Below, one piece after another: positions 1 through 11,700 of a stretch of 64,000 bases of DNA. The DNA is from Meandrina meandrites. Taxonomy: Eukaryota > Cnidaria > Anthozoa > Scleractinia > Meandrinidae. Numbering within the stretch: position 1 is the stretch's first letter; every line of letters begins with the position of its first letter. Under the pieces are notes generated by a model. It saw only the letters and a list, made by a program, of their open reading frames with translations. It was not told the origin of the DNA and made no database searches. The position numbers were made by a program, and so were the translations under genes. Where the stretch lies: the NCBI GenBank assembly GCA_963693305.1, contig OY855913.1, positions 8,736,201 to 8,800,200 on the forward strand, read 5' to 3'.

Positions 1-152
1 GTTTTTTATGATATGCAGGTCGATCAGCTCGTTGGTGGATAATTTGCGCGAAAAAGAGATCCTGATAAGAAGCTAATAAAGGGCGTGAAACCCCACAAAT
101 TAGACTTAAATACTGTCGATTTAATCCACCCTGTATGATATCAACTTCCTAC

Positions 153-365
153 CTGCCAAAGGGGTTTAGCAAACCAGCTCTGTTCAAACCCAGCGTTCCT
201 GTTTGCAGAGATATCTGCCCGGAAATTCCAAAATCCACTCAAATCCTTCACTTCTCGACTCTCGGAATCTCTTGGAAATAGCATACCTGGTAGCTTAGCA
301 TTGGAGGTGGCAACAAGAAGGTGAAAGCACGAAAAAAACGCAATAAAAACGAAAATCACTTCCAT
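153..365 (-). CDS. Beta-glucuronidase gene A, first coding exon only
   Basis: This is exon 1 of a third beta-glucuronidase gene; the rest lies beyond the left edge. It encodes 71 residues: a hydrophobic signal peptide (about 1-22) and the start of the family 2 sugar-binding domain with the motifs [20 protein letters not shown] and FWNFRAD. It ends at a consensus donor (CAG/GTAGG) in phase 0, exactly as exon 1 of gene B does. The start at 365 is chosen by alignment with gene B. An in-frame ATG at 389 would add eight residues with no counterpart there. Over 71 residues the exon differs from gene B at only two positions (E/A at 2 and S/K near the end), so duplication or gene conversion is recent. 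Whether the gene is intact cannot be seen. Confidence 0.85.
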
Positions 366-712
366 CGCCATACTGAATGTGGATGTCACGAGAGGGGATG
401 TCAGTCACGCTAGAAGTCATGGGACGGCACGGGATGGGTACGGGATCATGTTCCCTTCTTCATTGTCAAATTTTCTGCTATTGCTTTTCACCGAATTCAA
501 CCTCCAAACTAGCAGATTTAAGTAAAAAAGTCCTGGTAGGTTTTCAAGTGCTGTATTTTTCAAAGAAAACAGCTAGAATCCCATTACTGATCATGACTTC
601 GTCCTAGATTCCCTTCCCCTCCCCCTAAAGGTAAATCTGGACGGAGAGGAAGCTGGTGCAAGCAACAGATTTTTCGCGCGGGTCAGTCCGCGGGTCACAC
701 ACCGGGCCGAAT
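366..712. promoter_or_regulatory. Duplicated divergent promoter, left copy
   Basis: This is the interval between the start codons of gene A (minus) and the broken plus-strand exon at 713. It is nearly identical to 29,743-30,095. It shares the GGTACGGGATCATGTTCCCTT stretch and the CCCTTCCCCTCCCCC run near the plus-strand start. I see no convincing TATA box on either strand. It should still drive gene A. On the plus side it now faces a disrupted exon. Confidence 0.6.
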
Positions 713-842
713 ATGGCGTCGTTGAAGATGTTTTTAGACTTTTTACTGTCCGTTTTTATCGTAGCAGCTTTGAATGTCGCCCTGTTAATGGCCGCTCTAC
801 CAGGAATGTTATTTCCTAAAGATACCGAGCAACGAGACCGAA
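713..842 (+). pseudogene. Beta-glucuronidase exon 1 remnant, broken by a SINE
   Basis: The frame opens like gene C (MASLKMF, then the same signal peptide and [11 protein letters not shown]). It carries a small insertion (DFL) after residue 7 that gene C lacks. At about residue 43 the reading departs from the gene C sequence (EQRD instead of [10 protein letters not shown]) and runs directly into a tRNA-type SINE. The remaining exon sequence, its splice donor and all later exons of a plus-strand gene are not found between here and 3.7 kb. It is a dead partial copy. Loss could have happened at duplication or by later deletion. Confidence 0.8.
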
Positions 843-1076
843 ATTTATTCTGGTTTCCATAACATGAAGCGACTAGGAGTATTTCTACTCGTACTCCAAC
901 CTGGATGAGATGCTAGTCCATCGCAGGGTTAACCTCAGCATTAAATTCGGCAATATCCAGTTATAAATTTAGTTGGAGAGAGGCACTATGAGAGTAAAGT
1001 GTTTTTCCCAAGAACACAACACAATGACCCCGGCCAGGACTCGCCAGCGCGCTAACCATTGGACCACCGGGCCTCC
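840..1076 (-). mobile_element. tRNA-derived SINE (family 1), minus strand
   Basis: Read on the minus strand, the element begins near 1076 with a tRNA-like head: GGTGGTCCAATGGTTAGCGC matches a pol III A box. A degraded B-box region follows. The body (TCATTGTGTTGTGTTCTTGG, then the reverse of GCATTAAATTCGGC and of GATGCTAGTCCATCGCAGG) recurs at 32,210-32,440 and 41,345-41,530, with a fragment near 13,130-13,215. Its tail end abuts the GUSB exon remnant at 840. Confidence 0.75.
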
Positions 1077-3702
1077 CCAGTCACCAAGAACAATCAAAAC
1101 TGCCCTCATCTACACGATCACACTGGACTAACTTCAGTGTAACTTCTGAATCTCGTGAGTTTATATCACTTCCTAGTCCTTGCTTGGAACAAATTATCTG
1201 TCAAATGTACTTTTCTTGGATCTGTAAGTTCGGAACAGAATTCTTTAATCGGATGATCTTGGTCCTGTGATTGACCAAAATGCATTTTCCGTGTCCGTGT
1301 CCGTGTCTAATAACGACAGGTGTGTCCGCCTACTTAAGGTTACAGATGTGATCATGTGTAGCCAGGACCTGGACTTTTATTAAGGCATCTGCTAGTTAAG
1401 AAAATAAAAAAAGGTTTCAGCTAAGATGTTCAATGACATATAGCTGGAAGGGGAAATTGCACTGTTTTATCTCAACTACGGGTTATAATGTATGGAGACT
1501 TCAGTCGAGTTTCAAGCCATTTTAATAGGAACATACGTGCATCCTGCCAGTTTGTCAAATCTCGGCTACAGCTCAACGTCCTGGTTTTCGTCCCACACCA
1601 AATCCATACTCTCTTCCATCTAAGCAGATTTCAACAAAGTCTCTGTAGTCACGGAGCGCTCAGCTTCTCAGCATGTGTCTGGCAGACACACTGAGCTGTT
1701 AGCAACGTAGTAGCAGTCTGTAGTAGAGTTGATCTGCAAACTACTCGGTTTCTTCATTGTGCTCTCTTGAGAGGCCCTGCCAGGGTAAATTCCGACAAGC
1801 GACATGGCCCAAAAAGTAGCGACAGCGAATAAAATAAAACCGCGACAAACGACAACCCTAATGCAAAAACTTAAATTGCGACAAGGACAAGCAATTTTCC
1901 TTCAATTCAACTACCGACAGCGACGTGAAGTGCAATAAAACAGCGACACGGGACATTTTTAAATTCAGACAAGCGACACGGGATCCCCCCTGGAAGGGCC
2001 TCTCTTGAGTCTAAGAGGAATATTCTCCACAGTGTGTTAATCTGAAGGCTAGCCTTTCGACGTAAATTCCATCCTTGCGACAGGGAGCTTACTTCGGACA
2101 GAGCGCTTATTGCTTCTTCTTCTTCTTTTTTCAAACAAACGTTTAAATGCTGCTACTTGTTTTTTTTTCGGTATTAAAAGGTAATGACTAATCTTTTCCT
2201 CCGCGAGTACACAGAACAGTGAGCCTAAACATGTATTCCTTACTCTGATAAGTTTTCACGGTTGTGTCAGCATCGTTCAGATCTCTCAGTTCCTTGGAAA
2301 ATTCGCGCAATTCCCATTTGCGTTATGAACTGTCAGGAACCATTTACATTTTCGCTGTAGTTGAGGATTGAACGGGAGAGTCTCTTCTCGGCAAGATCTG
2401 TAGCTCGAATGTAGTCTAACTCGAAGACTTAATTGTTAGCAAAGGAATAAAGCGGGTTTACGTAGTGTCAGTTTAAAAGATAAAGAGGATCGTTCAGTAT
2501 AAAAGACAGGTGAATGGGATTATAATCAGCCCTCATATTGATTTCTGTCTATTCAATAAACATTTAGTTCCAGACTTTGAATTTATTTTAAGAAGCTCAT
2601 CATCATCATCCTCATCATCATCATCATTATCATTTACATTGTTATGGACAATTTTTTAGGTTAACAAGCCTGGAAGATGTTATAATAATGTCTGGTTTTA
2701 CAACAGTCCAAGTGACTTTGTTTCTTTCAGGTAAAATCTTGACACATTCCGAGCTCGAGCGCGAACTCGTATACTAACGGCTGATAGTATACGAGTAGCT
2801 CAACCAATCAGATTGCCGCATTTTCAATAGTACACTTGTAGAATTCTACAAATGAAAACGAGCGCGAATATAGTCTTACTTGTTTTAGTAGCAACTCTCA
2901 AAGGATTGCAGTCCAACACCTAAGTTTTATGTATTTTCAAGCCAAAAATCACGCATAATTCAATTTTTTTTTCCAAGAGGGCAAGGTAACGAATCCTGTA
3001 ATCTGATTGGTTCTTAGCCCGGGCAAGATTCTCCTGTATCTGCCCACGGGCAACGGTAACGCTTTCGTCAGTTTGATTTGGCGGCGAGACGAACGAGCCC
3101 TCGAAAGTTTTGGTCTCCAAAATCGAGGTAGTTGCTCAGCAACCGTTGTAAATGTAAAGGGCAAATAAGCAGTTGAATAAAAGGCGTTGAAGTTCTCCAA
3201 AAGGCGAGTATTGATTCTCTTTATTGACAAAATCAATTTCGCACTGATTTTCAAGCTATTGCGGTAAACTGCAAGTCACCGGTTTACATACGCAATTTAT
3301 CCTTTCAAAAGCTAAATAAGTAACGGAATAGAAGGCCTTGGAGTTCCCCAAAGACGACTATTCATTCTCTCAATAGCTATTTCAGATGCTGTTCTCTTTT
3401 TATGATGACCTTTTCCGTAAGTACTATGGATTGTAGTGAATTTATTTTCTTTCGTGATAAACAGATCATTCTTCACTCTTTAGCTATCGACTCAACATTT
3501 GATGCGCGCGTACAAAACAAACGCGTTTTGCAAACCATCTTTGTACAATTTTTTTTAACTAAACGCGTTAAGGAAGGAAAAAAATAAATAAGTTATTTAC
3601 CGGCTTTGGGTCGGCAAATAACATATGTATGTAGCACCGTAAGAATATGTCAAATTGCACTTTCACGTCACTCTTGGGAGATCAGTATCCGAAAGCACGT
3701 TT
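1077..3702. other. Intergenic stretch without a recognisable gene
   Basis: I see no coding exon here. It holds a short (TCA)n run near 2,600-2,630 and a perfect hairpin with ACTCGTATAC arms near 2,767-2,796, followed by the phrase CAACCAATCAGATT that is typical of repeats in this window. From 3,100 to 3,400 there are two similar segments containing AAAGGCG or AAAGACGA followed by TATTNATTCTCT. The 3' untranslated region of gene B must fall in the upper end of this stretch, below 3,703. Confidence 0.5.
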
Positions 3703-5713
3703 CTAAGTTTCCTTAACGTTTGCGATGTTATAACTCTCGAATCTGAGCAAAACGTCCACATCATCCTCGATCTTGCTACTTCTTCCAACTGTGATGTTCA
3801 GGTACCGCTGGCGCAGAACACGAGCAGCGGCTTTCGGCTGCCGTTGTCGAGTCAGGATCCCTTTCTTGTTACCCACAACTCGCGTAATCTCTAAAAAAAG
3901 GGAAGAAAGAAAGTGGTTTGAGCTCATTGTAATTTTTTAGCATACTTTCACAAAGGTCACTGGGTATTTTTGCTCGACTCCAACTCAAATAGAAGAAGTT
4001 CATGATGCGATAAGAGTCTTGAGACGGTGGCAAACATGAACACATTGTTGCTCATGGTGTTTTCTTGGGCGAGGAAGCGGGGAAACATTTGTTGCGGACA
4101 CAAAATGTTTTGTGTCCTCAACAAATGTTGCGCGCGCGGGCAAACAGAAAACATTTGCGTCTACAACATTGTGTCCTCGTTTGCCACCACCTTTAAAACG
4201 TTTCAAAGTGAAAACATGAGCCGCATTATTTTGTATTATACCGATATTGCAACTCACTTTCATCCTCGCCATTGCTTACCATCCTCACTTTCTAATGGGT
4301 TCCTTTCGTTTATCGAGTGCTGTTCTCAAAAATTAGGCCAGTATTTTTGGATTGGTGTATATGCTTTGGAGCTTCTCAAAACCATGGTTAATACAGGTGC
4401 AAAGTTTTTCCTGGCTCAACCAATGGTGGCTCCATAGCGCTAATGGTTAGCTGCACGAATGAATCGTTGCTAAAAAATAACAATTCTTCCCCCACTCGAA
4501 AGACGTCTGGGAATGAATACAAAAACGTGACATGCTCGTGACGACACTCTGCAGAAATCCGCGTAGTGTAGTACGCAAGTGACAAGTAATAAGAGACACA
4601 TCACGATCTCTCTGCCTCGTCCCCAGGCGTCACTCCTTGGTACTGCGCCGTAAGTGCGCGGTTCGCTCGGCGCTGTGGGACTGATGCGAACGGGAAGGCC
4701 GCTCGCTCCCTAACCATCTACCCCCACGTCCCCGGTTTCCCGCCTGCCAATCGGCGCTTGGGGACGAGGCAAGCAATCTCTGTAGTGCTAAATCGTCATG
4801 CTCTGTGGCTTTTATTATCCACTATCCGACGTCTCTCAAGCGGCGAAAGAATTGATCGAGTGAAGGGAGACGCCTGTCCGACTTCGACAATCTGGTTTTC
4901 ACTGGATCATAAGCGAAATCTGAAGAAACTGAAAACGTTCTGATTCTTCCGACTCCGATTCCATCGCGCTTAAAATTCCGCTTACGACTCAGATTTTTGA
5001 TCTTCATTTGGTCGTACGCGCTCTTAGGACTCCGGTTACGAGTCCGACTCCATCTGCCGACTCCGACTCCGTCGCTAGTGAGAACCAGTCTTTAGAGAAA
5101 CTCACGTTGTTTGGTCATAAAGTCCGCGAAGTTCCATATCAGTTCACCAACGAAAAATTCGTTCCTTAGTTTATGAAACACAGGGAAGTACTGCTGGATT
5201 GTTTCAACCTAATAAATGAAAACAACACCAACCGTAAAAAAGATAAATTAATATCCAAAGTCTACAGTAAGTTCTATCCATTTACAATTTCTTAAAGCTC
5301 TCCTAAAATAAAATCTTATAAAAAATAGCTGTCAACACTTTGAGGATTCGACATGTCTTAATAAGTAAGGAGGTCGATTTATTATACGTTGTAGGAAATT
5401 TAATACACATGCGAACGTCAGCGGTCTTCATGAAAACCATACATCTCCTACGATATATCTTAGGAGGTTAGTTTTAACGAACACGGCCCGGGCACTTGGG
5501 TAGAGGTGGCTATACGTGTCAAACGTCTATGACGCCATGAGGCCATAATTAGCCGAGGTAACATAGTGGCCTCATAACTAGATTGCAGTTCTCACCTGAT
5601 AGTCTTCAGTAAACATAACTGGAGGGTCCTGGGGAAATATACGGGAATTGTACATGTCAGCCTTGCATTTCAACAATTGGATCTAACGCAAGCAAAGGAG
5701 GGGATAAACGGAG

Positions 5714-5761
<48 letters not shown>

Positions 5762-8700
5762 GGCAGGCAGGCAGGCAGACAGACAGACAGACCGACGCAA
5801 GGACAGACAAACGGACCAACCGACCGACCGACCGACTGAATGACGTATTGATTCCTACTGATGGATTGACCGACCGACCGACCGACTGACTACAGGTTTA
5901 AAACGACAAGTCAAGCATCCTACAGACGAAACACACTTCAAAACCTCATGACAACTGAATGCCACAGCACGAGTCTCGCCATTTTCTACAGTTTAAACAA
6001 AACAGTGCCGAAAAAAACACTTTTACGGTCACGGAGAAGGCCGAGTATGCTCGTTAGAGGTTGCTGACCCTTTTTATTAAGAGGTTCTTGTTTCCTATCT
6101 CACCGTATGAAGTCCTGGGATTGTGTCAGCCCCATACTCAGACTGCGCAACTGGTTTGTGGAACTTGTCAAACCAGGCCCTCAGATCTAACTCCAACTGG
6201 CGACTGATAAGTTGAATTTGACCGGCATCTTGATACCAGGCGTAGTAGCCATTGCACAAAATCACATCGACATACTGCACCTGTCGAGGAATCACAAACA
6301 CAGAGGATAATATATGGTCATATATTACATTCCACACCATAGAGAATACAACCAATCAGCAGGCTAGAAAGCTGTTGTATATATTAGGCAGTATTTTACG
6401 GATTGAATGCATAGGTGTTTCCTCTGAGGACGACACGGCCGTGTAATTGAAATCACATTGGGAGTATTAGTGCAAACTGTTTCGATGATGATGTGATGCC
6501 AGTGGCGTATCCAGACCTTCACCTAACGGGGGGGGGGGGGGGGGGGGGGGCGCTTTTGAAGGCTTGACTATAAATATTGAATTCTGCGAAGATAATTCCG
6601 GCAGATCAAAAAAAACGCGCTATTTCCGAAAAATAAGGGGGGGGGGGGGCTCCCCCTGGATCCGCCATTGGATGCTACTGCTGCTGACGATGATGATGAT
6701 GATGATTAATGATGATGACGACGACGATGATCGATAATGATTAATGATAATGACGAAGACGATGATGATGATACGAAGACACATCTACAGCTTTTACTGA
6801 TAAAAATCTGCCAGAAATCGACTCTTTGCCACCAAATAAAGCTCAATTTAAAAATTTTCAACGACTGAATTGAAAGCAACTAACGATTCTAGAAACTCAC
6901 CGCTTGGTCGGTCTCAGCATTTGCTGCAGTGACAAATGTAACAGGACGAGTTGGGTCCAGAGAGCGAGTAAATTCGATTACTGATCTGTTGAAAAAAGTG
7001 AAATTAAAACAATTCATTAAAAAATCTCATTACAAATAGCGCTTTAAGCTTAAACGAGATGTCCAGGCTCTTTATGCTTCGTTCTTGAGTAAGGTCATGG
7101 ATAGTACGACGATCACCGGTAGCTAGAAAGTGTACTGATAACGGACGAACTGAGAGCTCAGTGTTATTCCTACTTTGGGCGTTTCTCAGGTTTTCTTTAC
7201 CGCTGCAGTTTTTCGTCACAAACAGATACGAATTTAGGGTATTGTCTTCAATATTAGAACACCTACAGTGCCCTAATATTATTTACAATAATAATAAAAG
7301 TATAAAAACTCGGATCATTTAAAACCCTTGTTTTAATATGAAGGGATGGAATAGACGTGTCTTGGCTTGCTGAGCACGAGGAAACAAACGAAAAAGTCCT
7401 TTTACTATCCATGGGAGAAGGTAAACACTGCAAGAGTAATTCACCTTATCATGGATAGTAAAAGGTTCCCCCAGCGCCCATTTGTTCAATAGGTGAATTC
7501 AGTTATCGAACGGGTAGAGCTGTTTCCAATTGTGTCGAAAAAAAAAGAGGAGCGCTTTCCATTTACATGGAACTTTCGGTGAGAATTTTTCGACAAATGG
7601 AACAGTGCAATTTTTTCATCGCGTACTGAAACGGAACGGAAAAGAAGCCGTTCCTTTTGAAAATTCTATTTTGATAACACCGCGATAGCCTGGGTCACAA
7701 GAAAAAAATGGCGATCAAGGTTGAAGCCTTTCCAACTTTATCTTCCGTCCTCGTAAAGGAAGCCTTGGAGAAACGTCAAGGGAAAATTCTCGCTGCTTGA
7801 AAAGAAATGTCCTCAATCTACACTCGACAGAAATTTTGGATTAAATTGATTGATTCAAATGGCAAATTTTAGCGTTCTTTGGTTCAATTGCCGACCTTGC
7901 TCTGTGAACGAACAGTCTGGTTGTAGCAAATGGAACAGATGTTTCCTATCATTCCGGCAGAAACGGAAAAACGTAATGCCCTGGAAGGTATTATTTTTTC
8001 AGAAAACATTTCTTGGGATAAACCGTTCCATCTGAATTCTTCCCGGAATAACAGGTTTTTCTGAATACTGGTAAGGGCTAAAAGAGCTATTCCTTTTTTT
8101 TACGTTTTAACAGAAATGCTTGGAATACAGTGTACCATTTTGCTTTTACGCACTTGATTATCTGAGCTCCTCGGAACACGCGGCTTTTCCGGTAAGCAAT
8201 GGAATGGAACGGTTCTTTTCCAATGGAAAGTTTTCAAATAGTACACCCTCGTCTCGTACAATTGTGTTTGTTGAAAAATTGTACTATGCGATTTGCCGGA
8301 AAATTCTCGCCGGTTTTTTCAAGCGCTCGATCGATGGCATGGTAAACGCCCTTGGTTTTAATTTTAGAATAGTCTACGCTTTACTACTACGTACTACTGC
8401 TTCCGTAAATACTCGCACTTGATTGACAGCTATCGCCGAGATTTTCGCGCCAAAAAACGCGGCTACACTACTATCACAACCCGTTTCCAGTCTGCTTCAC
8501 TCACGGAATTATCGTCAAAGCTCGATCTAAAACCGATGAACGTTGTCGGTCCTAAGCGAAAAAGTTAACTTGGAACAGAACGAAGTAACAAGAAGGCCTC
8601 AAGGTAAGATTTTAAGCACTCTTTTCAAAAAATGTTACCTTCACCGACTTTCAAAGCCAAGATGAGCGAAACAACACCGAAAGGACGCTTGGCACATTTA

Positions 8701-11700
8701 TCGTGTAAACATGAAAATTTGCTCGATTCAGAAACTCGTATTTAGGGTAGCATTCAAGATTATTAAAAGGAAATCGGTCTTTTTTCTCAAAACAATTAGG
8801 AATTAATAAATAATAATACGAGTTTTAAAACAACGATACGTCACTTGATACTTATTTTGCCGATTTTCAAATATACAGCGTTGAGTTTTGTTTTGTTTTT
8901 TTCATCAATGTCCCCCTAATCTAATCTTGTTCCCAGATCTCTTGTCTGGGAACGAGATTATCAGTGCCCTGGATTTCATGATATAAGGAACCATATCTAT
9001 ACACATACGGTATGTACCGTAAGTGTGGCGTTCCCCGCTGAAAGCTACATCAGAAAGCGTATTGTGTTGGCTTATAGCTGGGCATAAAGATTGCCCAATT
9101 CACCCGGGAGTAAAGGGGGTAGACATTTCAAGCTCATAATCTTATTGTTAATTATAGCTCACCGATCCCATGCTCTCATTTCTCTCGCCAGAAAAATTGA
9201 GCACTTTACCGAGAGTTCTGCGCAAAATCGTGGTTAACATAGGAAATATTTAAAAGGGTGGTTTATATTTTAAAAAGTGAAAGTAAACCAGCTCCTCGTA
9301 AGCTATAAAGTCCTCGATAGTATAGAAATCGCTTTATAAAGAAGGTTTCCTATGTTTCAATGATATTATTGCGTCCTATAAGACTAAAACAAGATTCAGG
9401 ATTGTTTTTGTGAAACGCTGTGTTACAGAGAACTGGTTTACACCTAGACTACGCGTAGTCGGTCTTTCTCTTAGGGTCCGACAAGCGCGCGATTTTATGC
9501 GAACGCAAAAAGGCGGTATGGACGAGAAGGGGTTTGGAGTTTGGAGCGAGACGCCCTTTTCCTTCCCCGCGCGTCTTAAACCCTTGCACTGCACTGCTTT
9601 ACTGAATTTCGAGAGAAAAAAAAACAGACTGCGGGCACTCTAGTTTACACCATGGTCTCACGTGATTGCCACGTGAACGCATTTTCTCGACCAATCTTAG
9701 CCTTTGTATAATCTAAACCACGGTTGTCGTCAGTTACAGCGCGTGCTATTACGTCACAATGGATTCGGGAATAAAAGGGACGTGCGTTTACAGAAATCGT
9801 CATTTTACCGTTTACACTTATTGAGGTAACTTTACAAATTTTTTCTCAACAGAATCGATATTATGCGTTGCGTGTTCATTAGAAATGACGCCTTGAGCTA
9901 CCGGAAGAAGAAAAAGGTGTGCAAAGTTCACATGGTTTTTAACTTTTCTCAGAATTGATGCTTTTGCGTCGCTTTTACGCCACTGCTTGTTCAAACGGTT
10001 TTTTTTCCCGACCGATGGACACGCCATTCAATTTTTAGTTTTTTCGCGTCGTCGAGGGAAACGTTGCACGGAACGTTGCTTAGTGTTACTGCGCAGAAAA
10101 AGTTCCAGTCGTTGTAGCGTTCAACGCCAAAACCGTTATGACATTTCAGGAGGTTGCACGGTATCCAGTCACTTCGCTCCATGGTCAGATCGCTCCCAGT
10201 TAGATCGCTCCTAACAAAAGTCAGATCGCACCATCAAAAAAATCATCTCGCAATTCGGTTGCACTACGCAATTTTTCTTGCAAATTGTGTCGCAATAATT
10301 AAAATTGCCAAACGAGTTACACGGTGAAAAATTACCTCAAGTAACCGTCCCTTAAGGACGTTCGCGCTAATTGTTTATGCGCATCCTTACTGCGCACGTA
10401 ATTCCTGACGTACCGCTACGCCACGTCATGCATCGAGCGCGGGCGCTGAGGAAACTTTCCAACCACATATAGGGTGAGTAGCCGTTGCGATAACTTCGCT
10501 TGCAGTTTGCTCGCTTAAATGGTCGGTGACCCCTACTTTTTTCTTAACAGATCACTTTTGTTAACGATTATCTACGTTTTGTGAGAAAATGAAAAAAATC
10601 TATCGATTAAAAGGTTGATTTTTTTTGCCCCACGCACGTTCGAATTCCGGTTTTTGATCTTTTCGTTGTGCCGTACGACGGGTTCAAATGCCTCTTCCAG
10701 GGCTAAGTTTTGCATAAAAGATTGCAACACTTAAAATTATTTACGCAACAGACGCACTTCTTCAAAATATCACAAAGATCGTTTGCCTCCGTTTTCTCAT
10801 CATCGATAATTTAAACTACAAACCTTGAAAGCCGTGCGAAATTACCTGCGCCAATTTTTCAAAATCAGGGTAGTTTTCTACAGACTTTATCTCTGAAACG
10901 AAGTCGGTGACCCCCACTTTTTTTTGCATTTCTGACACAAGTAACTCATTATCCGTCCTCAGTAAAAATTTTAGAAAAATCTATCGACTAGAAAATTTTC
11001 GCGTGAACGTCCTTAAGAGACCGCCCTTTACAGATCGGCCAATGCCAAGTACACCAGAGTATAAACGCAAACTAAGTACAGGGAAAACTGCCTTTCGAAT
11101 TCCTATAAAGTTAGCTTTGTTAATTTAATTTAGCAATTAGAAAAAATACCAAATAACGCAACTTAGACCATGGTCAACCGATGTCGAACTTCGCATGAGT
11201 TGAACGTAATTCAAATGAGCAAACACAGTAGCTTTCAAATAAAGTCTTGAAATATTTTGAGGGGAGAGAACGGGCAGTTAAATTTCTTATCTCCCTATTT
11301 TTACCTCATTTTTCTCCCTCCTCCCTAATTTTTTTCGGGCTTTTCTCTCCCCTCCTTGATTTTATGTGAAACTACACTGCAGTACCTCGGTTCTACCCTC
11401 TCTGAAGAGAAGGAAAACATATATTTTGACACTGACACTGAATGTTGTTTTATGTTTCACTATGTCAACTCGATCTGACTGCAATTTTAGTATTTTTCGT
11501 TAACAGTAGCCTTCCCTCATGCACTCGCGTCAAGTTCGAGGTTTGACGCGCGGGCGTAACTCCATTTACTGTAACAAAAACTAAAGTTTGAAAATGTGTT
11601 TTCTTTTAGAAACCAAAGAAACATCATGGGCATGAACGCATTTCAACACCATTACAAGGCGTTCACCCCATCAAAGAGCCAACCAAAAATCGCCCAGCTT

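Larger units (their letters stand above)
1..850. repeat. Duplicate copy of the GUSB divergent-promoter module
   Basis: This block matches 29,381-30,220 almost base for base in the same order: a minus-strand GUSB exon 1, the promoter interval, then a plus-strand GUSB exon 1. The similarity is already present at base 1, so the duplicated unit continues beyond the window on the left. It ends on the right at about 840, where a SINE begins. The block shows that a head-to-head gene pair was duplicated as a unit. The copy at 29.4-30.2 kb kept both genes. This copy kept an intact minus-strand exon and lost the plus-strand one. Confidence 0.9.

Noticed and set aside
5677..5889. An open frame of about 70 codons rich in Asp, Arg, Thr and Gln.
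   Set aside because: It is the translation of a (GACA)n microsatellite within gene B intron 9.
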